This document shows, one piece after another, positions 10,415-22,900 of a stretch of DNA of 64,000 nt (the stretch's first letter is position 1; each line of letters starts with the position of its first letter). The stretch lies in contig JAVHJL010000005.1 in the NCBI GenBank assembly GCA_036971715.1, positions 496,001-560,000 on the forward strand, written 5' to 3'. Source of the DNA: Arthrobotrys musiformis. Its lineage: Eukaryota > Ascomycota > Orbiliomycetes > Orbiliales > Orbiliaceae. Under the pieces are notes generated by a model that ran no database searches, was not told the DNA's origin, and saw only the letters and a list, made by a program, of their open reading frames with translations. The position numbers were made by a program, and so were the translations under genes.

Positions 10415-11823
10415 TTTGAATGAAGTTTGTTCTGAGGACTTGAACGGAGTAGGTTTGGGTCTTTTGATCTTTGGTCTTTGAGGAGGGGTAGTAGTAGCTT
10501 TGCGAGATGGATGAGAAGAGAAGGGGGAATCAGAAGAAGTCGCAGGAGGGGGACGGTCAAGCTTATATAGCTTGTCGACCCGGACCAGCTCCGCGCTCGC
10601 AGCACCCTCAACCCCCCCTCGAGATCCAGATGTCAAAGGACCCAGTTAATTAGGGCGCCCCATGGCCATGACACCACCTCATCTGCATATTTGCCCATTG
10701 CAGTTTAACAGTTTTTCGCCCACGCCCAGCGGCAGATTGCTAATCACCAGTGTCTACAAGCTTCGAAATCACATACAAAATAGTGGGGGAGGGGCTATTC
10801 TCATTCCAGCATTTTGGCAATAACGCGCTCAAAATCTGAATGGTTGTCGATTGCGTGATTGAAAGCACCCGGCCGAAGAAGCAAACATGCATGGCTAGCG
10901 GCCTCTCATTCGTCCACGCTAAACTCTCAGCCGGGAGCTACGACGGTCCAAGAAAAGCTCTGAGATGCCGTCTGCGGAGCTTCATTTTTTTTTTTCTATC
11001 TATACAAGAAAACCCCTTCTTGCTCCAAGTACTCCGTGTAGCTGAGGGGAGTTGAGCCGGAGTCGAGATAGGTGGGGTGGGGTGGCAGACACCCAGTGCA
11101 AATACACCCAAATCAAGCTGTAACATGCCATATAACGGCTTGTTACTGACATACATTCTATCGATATCGGTCCCTGGTGCGACATTAAAAGAGCCCCTCA
11201 CTCTACATGTGCGTTACGAGCACCTGCCTTTCCTGCGATGAGCCTGCTGGGACCGTCGTAAGTATAGCATATTGAATCCAATGACTACCCCGACCAAGAA
11301 AAAAAAACCCTGCTCCAACACCGACGTGAAAGTGGGGCTAATGCCAGTGTCAAGCCATGGCTGGTCATCCTGTTCTAAGCGAGGTGCATGCATTGCATAC
11401 GTCCTGCGACGCAGATAGATAGACCTCTACCGTTGTACCGTCTAATATATTGATATCCCTTTCTCTCTGGACCTGACACAATTACCCAACCGAAGCTACC
11501 CGCTCGCCATATAGTCTCTTATCTATGTAGGCTATTCTTTCCATGTCACCAATCCAAAATTTTCTACAGTGGAGATCAATTGGTAAATTCGAGGTATTAA
11601 AAAGAATATATTGGTTATGAAAATATCAGCGCTCTGCTAACCGCAGATGCTGTGAAGATGAAAAGATATAAGAGTATTCCAAAATAATAATATCAAATGA
11701 GCAGGTAGATAAGGAAACCATGGACGCGTGTATATCCCAGCCAGCAAAAAAAAACAAAAGAAACATAAAAATGTGTACGTGCAAGACCATTCTAATCAGA
11801 TAGGTTCAACCAGTTTATCGGCT
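10415..11823. other. Intergenic region between peroxiredoxin and noxR
   Basis: Holds the peroxiredoxin promoter in its first part and the 3' UTR of noxR in its last part. The middle has no open frame with recognisable content. Confidence 0.5.
10562..10570 (-). promoter_or_regulatory. TATA-like box of the peroxiredoxin gene
   Basis: Read on the minus strand, CTATATAAG lies about 150 bases before the peroxiredoxin ATG at 10414, followed by a C/T-rich leader. Position and sequence fit a core promoter. Confidence 0.35.
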
Positions 11824-13816
11824 TCATGACACCCAAACTTCAATCTTTCCCACCGGGTTTCCGGTCGCCCGCGCCGCTCTTTCGCAGATGTCTATTGCAC
11901 CATCCAGATCCTCTTGGTCACCAAGTAACACTCGATGTCCGTCCTCATCCTTGAACCGGATTTTTCCGTCCCGGTTTATTCTCAGCTTGTCCATGACTCT
12001 GCTTGTGAATTCCTTATACTTGATGTCTGGAGTAATCATCATGGCAATGAGGTCGTCTTCGAAGTGTACTTTGAGCTTGATCCTTTTGATAACTTCCACC
12101 GCTATTGTCTTTCTCCTCAACCTCATCCTATCTTTCCTCTCAGCTTCTTCTTCCTCTTCAGGACACTCTTCTACACTTGTAGCCCATGAGCTTCTACTCC
12201 TTCCGCTCCATTCGCTACCATAGTAGTCAGGGATATCGTCGTCGCTCGAGTCATCCTCTTCGGTGCCAACACCAGAATCGCGACCATCCATTTGTAGCTG
12301 AATACTTGGCATCATTTCCTCCATCTTATATTTCAGGGTGTACTCTCGTGGAGACTTTGGTAAGCCCTGAGGGAGAGTTGGTAGTTGCTTCTCCTTCAAC
12401 TGCTGAGGTGTTGGTGGGAGGACCTTTTGCTTTTGGCTCTGTGGCTTTAGATCGGCGATTGACTTCTTGGTAGTCAAGGCTTTAGTAGGTTCGGCTGGTC
12501 TTCTCGCCGTTGCGGACTTTGGAGGCTTGTTGTTGTGGGTACTTTCGTCGCTGCTGCTGCTGCTGTGGAGATAACTGCTGCCGCTGTTCATTACCTCTGC
12601 GATAGACTTCTTTGCTGTCGCAGGGCGGAGGGGGGACCTTTTCGTGCTCGAATGCTGCTGTTGATCCTCGGGTTTCCTGAGCTCGAGGCCGGACTTTTTA
12701 GTCGAAAGGGATCTCTGCGATGGCTTGCTCAGTTCGGTGAGCGGTGGTGGGCGTGGTCGTCCTGCCCCTGTTGTAGTTGCGGACCTCTGCACTGGCTTGC
12801 CATTGCTGCCGGTCGAGGTGGCTTCGTCTGTAATTCGTGCTTTATTCAACGTCGAGATCGATCGTTTGGGCAGAAGTCTCGCTTTGCTCAAAGTAAGCCC
12901 CTTCTGCGGTGTCTTCGTCTCATCGACGGACTTAGCCTTGACGTGAGCATTGGCCGACGCCGAGGTCGATGTCTTCTTTACCTCCGCCGGCGCAAAGGTC
13001 GCTTGGGTCTTCCCCTCCGTAAGCCTGAATACAACCCCAACAGGGACTGAAAAAACGGTGTACCCGTCCCCACCGTTAGCGACAGCCTCGTCGCATACGT
13101 CGTGTCGTTCGTTTACCATCTTCTCTCTGGCGGCGTACTCGAAGTTCCTGCCGGCTTTATCCATCCTCTCGAGGTACTTATAACACAATCCGCGGTTGAA
13201 GAGGACTTCGCAGCGGTACAGGCAGAATTTCAGACCGAGCTGACCGTAGTTGATGTAGAGGTTTTCGCGGAGGAAGCGCAGGGCGTTGGTGAAGTCTTTC
13301 AAGGCTTCTGCGAAGTTTCCTAGGAGGAAATTGGAGACGCCGCGTTGGAAGTGGGCGATTGCGAAGTAAGGGTCTTGTGTTATTGATGCTTTGTAGGCAT
13401 AAATCTAACATGATAATAATAAATCTAGCATTAGCATTGTTTTCTTCTAGTTTATGCACATTATGCATTCTCCATGAAGCCTTCCCGATTCCCAAGATTG
13501 AAATCTCAAAGGGGAAAGAGGCGAGAGAGGAAAGTTGCATATTTTGCGTTGTGGAATGCAAGTCTGCATGTGTAACCTTACCGCTTCGTCGTGCTCCCCG
13601 ATTGTGGCATGGATGATGCCGATGTTGAAGAGTGCTTTTGAGGTTTCGCCGGCGTGGGCAAAGGTTTCTATCGACGCTTTGAAGTTGCCTTGATCGTACC
13701 GTTCGAGCGCTTGCACCCAGGCTTCGATATCTTGCTGTTTCTTTTTGTTAGGAAAAAAAATATATCTACACCGTTGACCGGATTGATTTCCTTACCTTCT
13801 TCGCTACAGCTGCCAT
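11824..13816 (-). CDS. noxR: NADPH oxidase regulator NoxR (fungal p67phox)
   Basis: Exons in transcript order: 13816-13796, 13740-13582, 13404-11824; 586 residues. The first 150 or so residues form TPR helices (A-L-E-R-Y-D-Q-G-N-F, A-L-F-N-I-G-I-I-H, H-F-Q-R-G-V-S-N-F). They are followed near residue 176 by F-S-V-P-V-G-V-V-F-R, the counterpart of the p67phox activation domain. A long Ser/Thr/Lys-rich, probably disordered middle contains a proline-rich R-P-R-P-P-P-L segment near 277. An acidic stretch precedes the C-terminal PB1 domain (about 499-586). In fungi NoxR binds GTP-Rac by the TPRs and activates NoxA/NoxB for localised superoxide production in hyphal growth, fusion and infection structures; the PB1 domain links to polarity proteins. 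The middle region repeats a K-K/R-S-I/G motif four times. Confidence 0.93.
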
Positions 13817-16248
13817 TATGAAATAAATTTTCTATATCTCTTGTCTATATCCCCAAAATACCTCTTTTTTGGATTTTTCTAAATATTTCTTTGACAAAAA
13901 ATCGTAGCCGGATCTACCAGCTGCTTTGTAAAATAAACCACGAACCAGTCGTATAGTCGTTGAATCGAAGGTTGAAAAAAATCACGAACTGCAAAGCAAA
14001 GCAAAGCAACAGATGAGGAAAACGAAAAATAAGGTCCGGCCTAACCCTCCAAAACCTCGTCCGCCGGAGTCGATACACTTAAGTAAACCTACGAACCCTC
14101 CAAAAAAAAAAAATCACTTTTGCTCCGAAACCGTTGTCACCCCCCCGAAAAAGACATAGGTGACTACTTCGATAGTGTATGCTTAACATAGGTACAAATT
14201 CCAAAAAATCCGCCCACCGGGTATCCTGCAAACATTAGGTGCCGGAGCCATCACGATCGTTAAACGTTTCGAATTGTTTCGAGTTTCACACACTTCGTCA
14301 ACCCCGGGTCCCAGTCTGCTACTCGAGCCAAGGAAAATCCGAATCCCCAGCCTATAAACCCGCTACCATGCTGGCAGCTGTGTTGTTTGTTCGCAAACCG
14401 CTGGGGGAAGGGAAAAAAAGCTTGCTGACACTAACCGTGTGTGGAGTGGCGGTGCTGGGATTCACCCCTACGAACACCGGAGCTGGTCCCCTCTTAGTGT
14501 GCTGGAAAGCTAAGCACTTCCCCTCGTGTGTTCAGACATAGCTAAAACAGTTGTGTTTCCAGCTAGGATACGTATAGTATACGAAAGAACGAAAGAGAAA
14601 AAAAAAAGTATAGTCCGACAAGGGGTGCGCGGGACGAATATAGCGTGATATAGATTGATCACGAAGAGCCAAAGGAGGTTAATCGTTGGGGTTAATTCGA
14701 TTGTAAACGTTTTAACAATGGCAACCGGCGGCTGTACCTGAGTAGACGAACTGAATAAGGCTGAGATCTGATTCGAATTTATACTGGCCACGACCATTCG
14801 ACAGTCCTGAAGCCATTGTGCATACGGTGTATTACGTAGATTACGTATGGAGATTTTGTTTTTTCCCCCCAGTTTATAACGTTCATGATATCATGATATG
14901 CCCATTCATACATATAAGGACACGGAGATATTGAGACAAGAGGCTTCAAGCTAGAAGGTTTCTAGAAATTCCCCCGCGCACGGGGTTCAAAGTGAACCCA
15001 GTGATGACGATGTCTTCAACCTTCAATGGGACCCGAAGCTAACAGAATCAGTAAGGTGGACCCTTCCCTCTTTGATTAACAGGACGAGCAATACTATACA
15101 ACATTATGCACCAGCGTCAACAAAATCTATTTAAAGGACTCCTTTTACTCTTCATATGAATTCATCCGAAGAATAAAGCTTTCAGGCTGCCGTTTTTACC
15201 TCTTCAGCTTTACTAACAAGCCCCTCGGGGGAAGTTCTAGATCGGTGATCGAGAAAGGTTCTACCTCGCACCGTCATTATATCTAATGCGAGGGGGTAGT
15301 CCTGAAAAGGTGACAAAAGTCCGAGTAGCCGGGTCCCGAAGCACCACATGCATGTGTGCGTCTTGAATGGAACCAAGAAATGGAGTAGAAATCGATAATA
15401 ACAGTACATGATCGATCGATGTGACTCAATCAGAACCAAAGACCGAGCAACAGAGTGCAGTAAAGAAATATGCAATATGCAATGAGGAGTTAGGCAAGGT
15501 TACAAGATACGTGGAACCACTGAAACTTTGGAAAAGCCAAAGATCGATAAAGATTCGAAAGAAACGACTGGCCAGGAATTAAATTAAAAAACAACTTCCT
15601 TTTTTCATTGTTTTATATTTTACTGTCCTAATCATTGTTAAAACATGTATACTTGCAATTGCAATGCGTGCAGCGGTGTAGGAAGAAATGGTGAACGAAC
15701 CCCGTAAGAGAAAAAAAAAAAACGATCAAATTAAGGAAACGCTACAGCGAAATCGCGATCACAGATTGGAAATGCCACAGTTTGAAATATAATGCACTAG
15801 TACTAACTAAAACTAAATGTCGAAATATTCGAGTGGGGACGGGGAGTGGTGTTTTTAGACAAGGGTAATAATGGCAAAGGGAATTGGGCATTTCGTATAC
15901 TTAATCGAAGGCGAAAAGGGAAAAGAAAACTCCGGGGCTATAGGTGTTACGGTAACAGTATGAAGGACTAGCAGTTAAGAGGGGGTCGAGGGCTTCCAAA
16001 GCAACCAGTAATACCAGATCAGAAGGAAATGATATAGTTAATGGGAGAAGGAGAAGGCAGCGAGAATAAGAAAGAGAAATATCTTTTTACATGATGATAT
16101 GCAGCGCTTCGTTAACAGGAGCCGGAAACAGAAGAAAAAAAGGTATGTATAAAAGTTTGGAAGAAGGAAATGGAATAAAATAAGTGCCGGCCAAGGGTAT
16201 TTAGATGATCGAGCGAGGGTTTGATGTCCCATTTCAAGCCTCCCCATG
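13817..16248. other. 2.4 kb intergenic region, no gene seen
   Basis: Upstream 600 bases likely form the noxR promoter, with many A/T runs. The rest has only frames under 100 codons without motifs, and the last 300 bases are probably 3' UTR of the kelch-BTB gene. Confidence 0.5.
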
Positions 16249-18558
16249 TTAACCGGCCCCGAAGAAACCGCCTTTACCAATGTTTGGTTGAGGATGGCCC
16301 AGGGGTGAAGGCCCTATCGTAGCGCTGACCGGTGTTTGAATTTGTCCTTGTCCTGCAGATTGTTGACCACCCTGGTTACCAGCTGAACCACCGGCATTAC
16401 TCATCATAGCGGTTGCACCCATGCTCCTTCCTCTTTCCCTTACCCGCCTACTATCCATCAATCCTCTGAGCCCACGTTTCTGCAATCCAACGACTGGACT
16501 CACACCACCCCTTCCATCCCATGCTTCTTCATCTCCTCCCAGTTCAACCTCCTCAAGGATCGGTCCGTCTGAGGCGGGGCTGTGATGGTTTCCGTCTCCA
16601 TTAACGTCCGGTACATCTCCGTTGGTTGCTTTCTTCAATTTAGTGCCGTCGACATCTCCGAGCAAATTCAATTTCTTCAGTCTTAATGCGGCTCCTCCAC
16701 CCGCGGCCATCGCAGCTGCATTGAAAACCGCAGCTGCGTTCCTGCTATCAAGGACTTGGTGTAGCCTCTCCACAACAGCCTCTAGCAACCCTTCAATGCG
16801 ATAAGCTCGAGCGATTTGGAGCAGAGAGCATAGAACTTGTGGGCTAGACTGTGGGTGATTCGCCTGCGGCAGGGAGCAAGTGTAAAACCAATGGACGAGA
16901 GTGAGGAGGGTCTGATGGGTGTGTGGCAGGTAGAGAGTCCTCGGCCGCGAGAAAGGAGGCAACATATTTGCACTGGGCGGGCTCTCGAGCAACGTTGGGG
17001 ACTGTGGCCGCGCGACCTCCCCGCCGGCATTTGGTTGGTGTGGTGTAGTGGCTGTATGCAGCAATTCGATAAAATACGGCCCCCACCGTCTGGCAATAAT
17101 CCTAGAGTTAACGGGAATACTGGCATTGTCAATCGACAGGAATTCCATGTCCGCCATGTCCTTCAGCCCCAATACCAATCTCCCCAGCTCCTGCGCCTGC
17201 TTTGAGAAGTTCTTTGGACCTGGATATTGCAGCGACTTTCTCGGGTTCTCGTATATACCGAATGCTTCGAGTTCGACCATACACAGATGCGAAGAATTGA
17301 TTCTTCGGTGGTTGTAATCCTCTACTAAGCTCCGCTGCTTATTTCCGAGAATAATAAATCGATTGCGTTTCTTCCACAGGATACCTCTATTCCAGCTACC
17401 CTGTGAGAAAACCTGTCCGGCATCTATCCGGGACCATGTCAGAGTCCGCAGGTCCAGTGCCCATAGCGCATACTCTTGTTTCGATGAGGTAAGATAAGTG
17501 CCGGAGACAACAAAATGGGAGTCGATAACGCCGCCGTTGGGGAATCGCAAACCAGGTGGAGAAACGAGGCCGTTCATCGGCTTTTCCACCAATTTTCCAT
17601 CATGGTATCGAATCTGTAGCTCTAGCTTAACGTCCAAGAAATTATAGTTTGAGTAAATAAGCATAGCGTTCGTATCCGAAGGCGTGACAGCACGTGCAGC
17701 CTCTCCCTCGGCATCAGCCTCCGGCCGCCCTGCACCGATAGCTTCAGGTGATAGAGTTGGGCCTAGGGGAGTAACCACGCTTCGGTACGCACCACACGAC
17801 CTATCCAACGAATTCGTGCTGGTCCACTTGAGGCTCCGCAGATTGAACACGTTGATCTCTTCGATATAATGATTGGCCGAATCTTGCCCCCCCACAATGA
17901 TCATCTCTGCACCTCCCGTTCCGTCGATAACTCCACTGTCAAAAGCTGCCGCTACTCCCGTTAATGTGGAAAAAACGGCTGAAGTCGGCAGGATAGTCGC
18001 ACAATGCGCGTATCTTCCTTCTGGAGGCTCCGCTTGCGGCACGTACGACCACGTCTTGGTTGGGATATCGAATATATGGATATCAGACATGACCACCACC
18101 TCGTTAGCCCCGTTTTCGCCCTGCGGTGGCTGTGGCGTTCCGTCCACGGTATTCCCCCCCGCAGGGCTCATTCCGCCGAAACAAACCAGCTTGCTGTCAC
18201 CGAGAGCACACACTGAGTGGAAGTATCTCGGAGCCGGTATCTCGCCAAATTGCTCAACTTTAGACCATGCCCGTGTCAGGAGGTTCAACAGATACATATC
18301 GGATGTGAGTTGTGGTCGGTTCTTAGATAATATCCGGCCGCCGAAAACATAGAGGTGGTCGCCAACAATGGTAGTGGAGGAGCCAACGAGTGATGGTGGC
18401 TCTTTCCCGGAGGTGCTTAGGACGCGGGATACGAGGGAGGAGAAGTTTTGGGAGGTCTGAGCGGTCGATGTTGTTGGCGTCGACGCCAGGATCTGGTTGC
18501 TGGTCGGTCCATTTGTGGCATTACCGGCATTGGTGGCCGGCGGCACGGATGCTGCCAT
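16249..18558 (-). CDS. Kelch-repeat and BTB domain protein (Ral2-like)
   Basis: A single-exon frame of 769 residues starting at the ATG at 18558; an in-frame ATG at 18657 would add 33 residues rich in hydrophobic and His codons and is more likely 5' leader. Residues about 60-430 hold kelch-type propeller blades (L-Y-V-F-G-G-R, L-V-C-F-G-G-M, I-I-V-G-G-Q-D, each followed by a conserved W about 30 residues on). Residues about 470-605 form a BTB-like domain (V-N-S-R-I-I-A-R-R-W, L-Y-L-P-H-T-H-Q-T, A-R-A-Y-R-I-E-G-L-L). The tail is Gly/Gln-rich and disordered. This order is that of S. pombe Ral2, a Ras1 pathway regulator, and of LZTR1-type proteins. A role in Ras signalling or as a cullin-3 adaptor is inference. 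Confidence 0.75.
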   Translation of the reverse strand: MAASVPPATNAGNATNGPTSNQILASTPTTSTAQTSQNFSSLVSRVLSTSGKEPPSLVGSSTTIVGDHLYVFGGRILSKNRPQLTSDMYLLNLLTRAWSKVEQFGEIPAPRYFHSVCALGDSKLVCFGGMSPAGGNTVDGTPQPPQGENGANEVVVMSDIHIFDIPTKTWSYVPQAEPPEGRYAHCATILPTSAVFSTLTGVAAAFDSGVIDGTGGAEMIIVGGQDSANHYIEEINVFNLRSLKWTSTNSLDRSCGAYRSVVTPLGPTLSPEAIGAGRPEADAEGEAARAVTPSDTNAMLIYSNYNFLDVKLELQIRYHDGKLVEKPMNGLVSPPGLRFPNGGVIDSHFVVSGTYLTSSKQEYALWALDLRTLTWSRIDAGQVFSQGSWNRGILWKKRNRFIILGNKQRSLVEDYNHRRINSSHLCMVELEAFGIYENPRKSLQYPGPKNFSKQAQELGRLVLGLKDMADMEFLSIDNASIPVNSRIIARRWGPYFIELLHTATTPHQPNAGGEVARPQSPTLLESPPSANMLPPFSRPRTLYLPHTHQTLLTLVHWFYTCSLPQANHPQSSPQVLCSLLQIARAYRIEGLLEAVVERLHQVLDSRNAAAVFNAAAMAAGGGAALRLKKLNLLGDVDGTKLKKATNGDVPDVNGDGNHHSPASDGPILEEVELGGDEEAWDGRGGVSPVVGLQKRGLRGLMDSRRVRERGRSMGATAMMSNAGGSAGNQGGQQSAGQGQIQTPVSATIGPSPLGHPQPNIGKGGFFGAG

Positions 18559-19028
18559 GATGATAGAAGTCGGAGCCTGTGTCGTGATGTGGTGATGATG
18601 CTTGTATAGGAACTTCTTGAAAAGGGGAAACGGCAAGATTAGCACACAATACCCCACCGGCGTCGTCGAGGAAGCCAGGCTAGCCTTACATGATATTAGT
18701 GCAATAGTGTAATAGTTGGAGTAGTAGTTGTAATAGGGTTGAAATGATAAGAAGTGTCGAAGAATGCTGTGATGAAGAGCGAGTAGCGAGTATGTGATCG
18801 ATCAACCAAGGGTATAAAGGATGGCCATGGGAGCCTGCTCATGTTCTTAGGGGTCGTTGCTCATGCTGGATAATAGGCCTTGCATATATAATGGAAAAGG
18901 AAAAGTGGGAGCTTCGGTATAGCTATCTACGAAGGGAAAGCCGAATCGATAAGCGAGTATTTGCGACAGGGAAAGGCTGAAAAGAGGACCGATGGCCACC
19001 AGCCTACTGTTGCTCTCACACTCTCGCC

Positions 19029-19052
19029 TTTTTTTTTTTTTTTTTTTTTTTT
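19029..19052. repeat. T24 homopolymer
   Basis: An unbroken run of 24 T residues on the plus strand, flanked by C/T-rich DNA, upstream of the kelch-BTB gene. Confidence 0.9.
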
Positions 19053-19914
19053 CCCTCCCTTCTTTAGTTTCCCAGTGATAGAGAACAGTGGGCCGGTTAT
19101 TGGAAGTAGTAAGTGGCTTTCAGATGTCTCTAGCGGTCCTCAAAGTTCCGTCGAGGGATAAGAGACCGGCTTCGGGGACGAGGTTGCAAAAGCAAGATAG
19201 ATATAAGAAACAGGGTGGGAGATCCGCCAGCCTGGTATCTGTGCTTGTGCTTGTGGTCGGAGACTTTTGCAGCCGTTTCAATAAAAAAAATAAAAATAAA
19301 ATAGAAAAGGACAAATGAAGATGAAGCAAAAAATAAAGGGTCCTCGACCACTTCCTTTGGACGAAGGAGGATTTGGGAGAAGTGGCGGCGGTGGTGTCGA
19401 CACTTGGGACGCTACCAAAATAGACGCTGGAGCTGGTCAAGCAGGTGTACACGAGCGGGAGGGATTTCGATGGAACAGCAGCGGCAGGCAGAGGCAGGCA
19501 GAGCAGCGATGGGGGATGTCTCGATTGGCGGAGGACTTGACACCCGGCCGGGACTGAGGTACTTTCACGGGAAGTCCTGGCTTATAGTACGAGCGATGGC
19601 AAGATACATCAATCCGCTGCTACCTCGCCCGGACCGTCCTTGTGCTTGTGTTTGTGCCTGTGCTTGTGTCCGTCTGATGTCTTGTCCTGTATGTAGGAAG
19701 TATGTATGTACTATGTATGTAGGTACTACCTGCACTTGCTTGCTTGCTTGTGCTTGTGGATTTTTTGCTTTGTGTAGTAGTAGTAGCGGTTGGTTGGTTG
19801 GTTGGTGGAGAATCAAATGAGGCGGGTGGGAGTTACTCATGTATTGGGGGAAAGCGGTGGTGTTGTTGCTTTTCGGCTGCGATTGAGGCTGTCCTGTCCC
19901 GTTTCGCCTGTGGT

Positions 19915-19938
19915 TCTGGCTCTGGCTCTGGCTCTGGC
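19915..19938. repeat. TCTGGC x4 tandem repeat
   Basis: Four perfect copies of the hexamer TCTGGC, within a cluster of other simple repeats. Confidence 0.9.
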
Positions 19939-22900
19939 TCGAGATGTTCGGCTGCCCGTCTAATTGGCTACGACTTCATGAAAATGTTTCCCTGAGAAAA
20001 AGGAATATTTCCAAGTTCCGGGTATTTATGTATGTCGGTAAGTACAGATGTATGTACATATGTATGCACGCACCGTATGTATATGTATAAATGTGTGTAT
20101 GGGTGTCTTTCTGTCCTGTGGACGTATCACATTCTCTCCCAGCAAGGGCTCTCAAAGTTCCTCTCCAAACGAGTGACCTATAAACCAGGACCAGGTACCT
20201 ATGTACGGTACCGACAAAAGACTACTAACCATGCCATGCCCACTAGAGACTACGAGGACAGGTGGTGTTTTAGATCAAAGGATGCTGGCCGGTCCAGTCT
20301 AGCCAGTACTGTCTAACTAGCATTTCTTCTAAAGAACTAAATACCTCGGTCGACGGTATGCATGCAATTGACCTCCCCTCAATCCTTGCTAATACCATAT
20401 ACCTGGATAGTTTCTTCGTTGTCGTCCCATCGTCGTCGGCCGTCCCAACATCATCATAGCTGTAGGGTAGGCGCATTGCTGAACATTGTGACCTGCTTAT
20501 ATATCTTCTTTGGACTAGCTATTTGCTCTTTTCCCCAACCGCTTGTGGTGCACCCGATCTCTCGAACTTTGCTCCGTTTTCGCTGTCGCTTGTGCGCAGG
20601 CTCCGACATGGCACTCTCATGAGATCCATCGGAACCCGGGCCACTGCAACTAAGTGCTCGGGTGCAGCCTTTTAATGTTAGGAGGGCATTCGTGGACATA
20701 TTTGAGTAAAAATGGTGATATCGACCCGTGTAATTGCCCAAGAATGCGTTCGACACCATAGTTTCCACGAGACCTTGAGCCTTATCGCTACTAGCCTCTT
20801 CGTGATCGAGCCGAAACTTCAAAGGTGTCAAGTGCAGTGGAAATACACTTGTGTCTAGGCTAGATTCATATCGATATTTTATATTGCTGTTTATATTTTG
20901 TCTCGAACCAGACCCGTTTATATATAAAGATAAAATTATATAAACGGATATATAACAGCAGTTTGGCTGCAATCAACTTTTAACCCCCATATATAACAGG
21001 GGATCACTGCGTCTGGCCCCCATTGCGATCGATATCGATGTGCGCGTCAATGCAATCGATCATGCGAGGATGACAGATATATTGTGGTTTTTGCAAACTT
21101 GGTTGACCGATGGTTTATAATTTCTCTACAAAGACCCCCCAAAGCCTCGTGTACAAGTACTAACCCGGCTGCTATTAAACTAGCTTGATCAATGCAATTA
21201 ATGGGTGCGAATATGACTACCGTTGATTGTGGATATGGATATGCAATGAGCATACTATGGGTATGACATGGGATGGCAGGCAAAGGAGGGGTCGCAATTG
21301 ATTGGTCCAATTGTTGAGGAATTCGAATTAAAGCAATCAACCGAACCTCAAAAGAAGCACATGGGACCAAGGGTTTTCCATTGACTCCACCTTCAAAAGA
21401 AAAATGTTACTCCATACAGACCCATACGGGCTACGGGCATTCATACTAAACGGATTCAAAATGCGAAATAAAATATATCTCACACGTGCATGTCCTTCAG
21501 GCAGAATTCCACAGTTGCAAATGTCGGATCCAATCGCCACCGGTTTCAGGTCCTCGGCTTCCCCCATGGATGAGGCCCACAAGCTTACCCTATTAATTGC
21601 CACGTTTTCTAGCTGTTTGGGGCAACCACCACCCTGGTCCAGATAGCGCAGCTTATGCCCTTCAGCATTCTTACACCATCGGTGTACGTACTTCCCTCGC
21701 AATTGCAAAGTACCAACAGAAAACTAACAAAAGAAGACTAAATATCGGATTGAAAGGGGCAATCGAACTGCGAGAATTTAGATTCCGAGTGTTTCTTTGG
21801 TTATATACGAAATGAAGTCGAACCCTGTTCGGGCCCATGCTATATGAGTGGCCGAGTTCGGACAGGAAAGTGAGGGTGCAACTGTTGGCTTTTATTCCTA
21901 GAGGCCGGTTGACCCCATAACATAACTAGGTAGCTATTTTACCTAGGATCGAGCTGGAGTCAATATGCAGCATGCACTACTCCCCATTCGCGGATATAAT
22001 ATGGGATATCTAATATATCCCTAATGACAGTATGGCAGCTTCGGCACTTCATGCAAATAATGGGCACATGCCACGGCCTCTATACGTAGCACAGACGTCA
22101 ACATGTTGACCCTTCCCCGTTGCTAGTTTTAGCTCCTACTCCCCCCATTCGCCTTTTGACTCTCAAAGTGACACAAAACAAGAGGTCTTAGCGCTCGATT
22201 TTTTTCGAAAAAAAACGGTTGAGCAATCCGACCTCATGGGCTCGGGTTCCAACGTTCAAAAAACAAAAAATTAAAAAAAAACATTCCCAAGAAATGTCGA
22301 CATCTATTCCCGAGTCCGCAAAGCGGGGATAACAAGAAACATTCTTATTTGATATGCACGCCAAAAGTTAGCCGTAAAGGCGAGCTGCACGATTGTACCG
22401 GAACGTCCGTTCTTTTTTTTTCCTTTCCTTCTTTCTAAATTTGAACATATTTTTGTCTAACAAAAAGGTTTCAACGGATATACCCACCTTTCGACAACTA
22501 GAGATCATCGATTGCTTGATTTTCCCAGGATCCTGGCAAAGGGTAAAACGGTCGACAGGAATACGCCCATCGGGGTTAGCTTTACCTCATGTGGTGACCG
22601 CCCCTCCTTCGCCAAATCCGCCACATGTGCACACCATCTACATTATCACGTACATAATAATTATGGTGGTCATAGACCGACAAGTTAGCTTGTGTATCTC
22701 GGATACCATCTCAAAAAAATCCATTTAAAAAAAAAGAACTCTTTTGAGAACCCAAATATTCAGACTTTTAACTATGGGTCCACGATCCTAGTCGCCGCCC
22801 GAAAAGGCCGGCCTTTCCGTCAAAATTTCTCCGACTGGCGTACATAACGCCTACGTAAAATCCATTCATCACCAAACCAACGAACCCATCGATCAACTCC

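Noticed and set aside
12535..13050. 171-codon plus-strand frame
   Set aside because: Antisense shadow of the Ser/Lys-rich part of noxR; composition bias keeps the opposite strand open.
14510..14797. 95-codon minus-strand frame with hydrophobic stretches
   Set aside because: No family similarity or splice context, and the hydrophobicity follows from A/T-rich codons.
20454..20972. 172-codon minus-strand frame with a basic patch
   Set aside because: No domain, no splice context, AT-rich N-terminal part with repetitive Tyr/Ile codons; considered chance.
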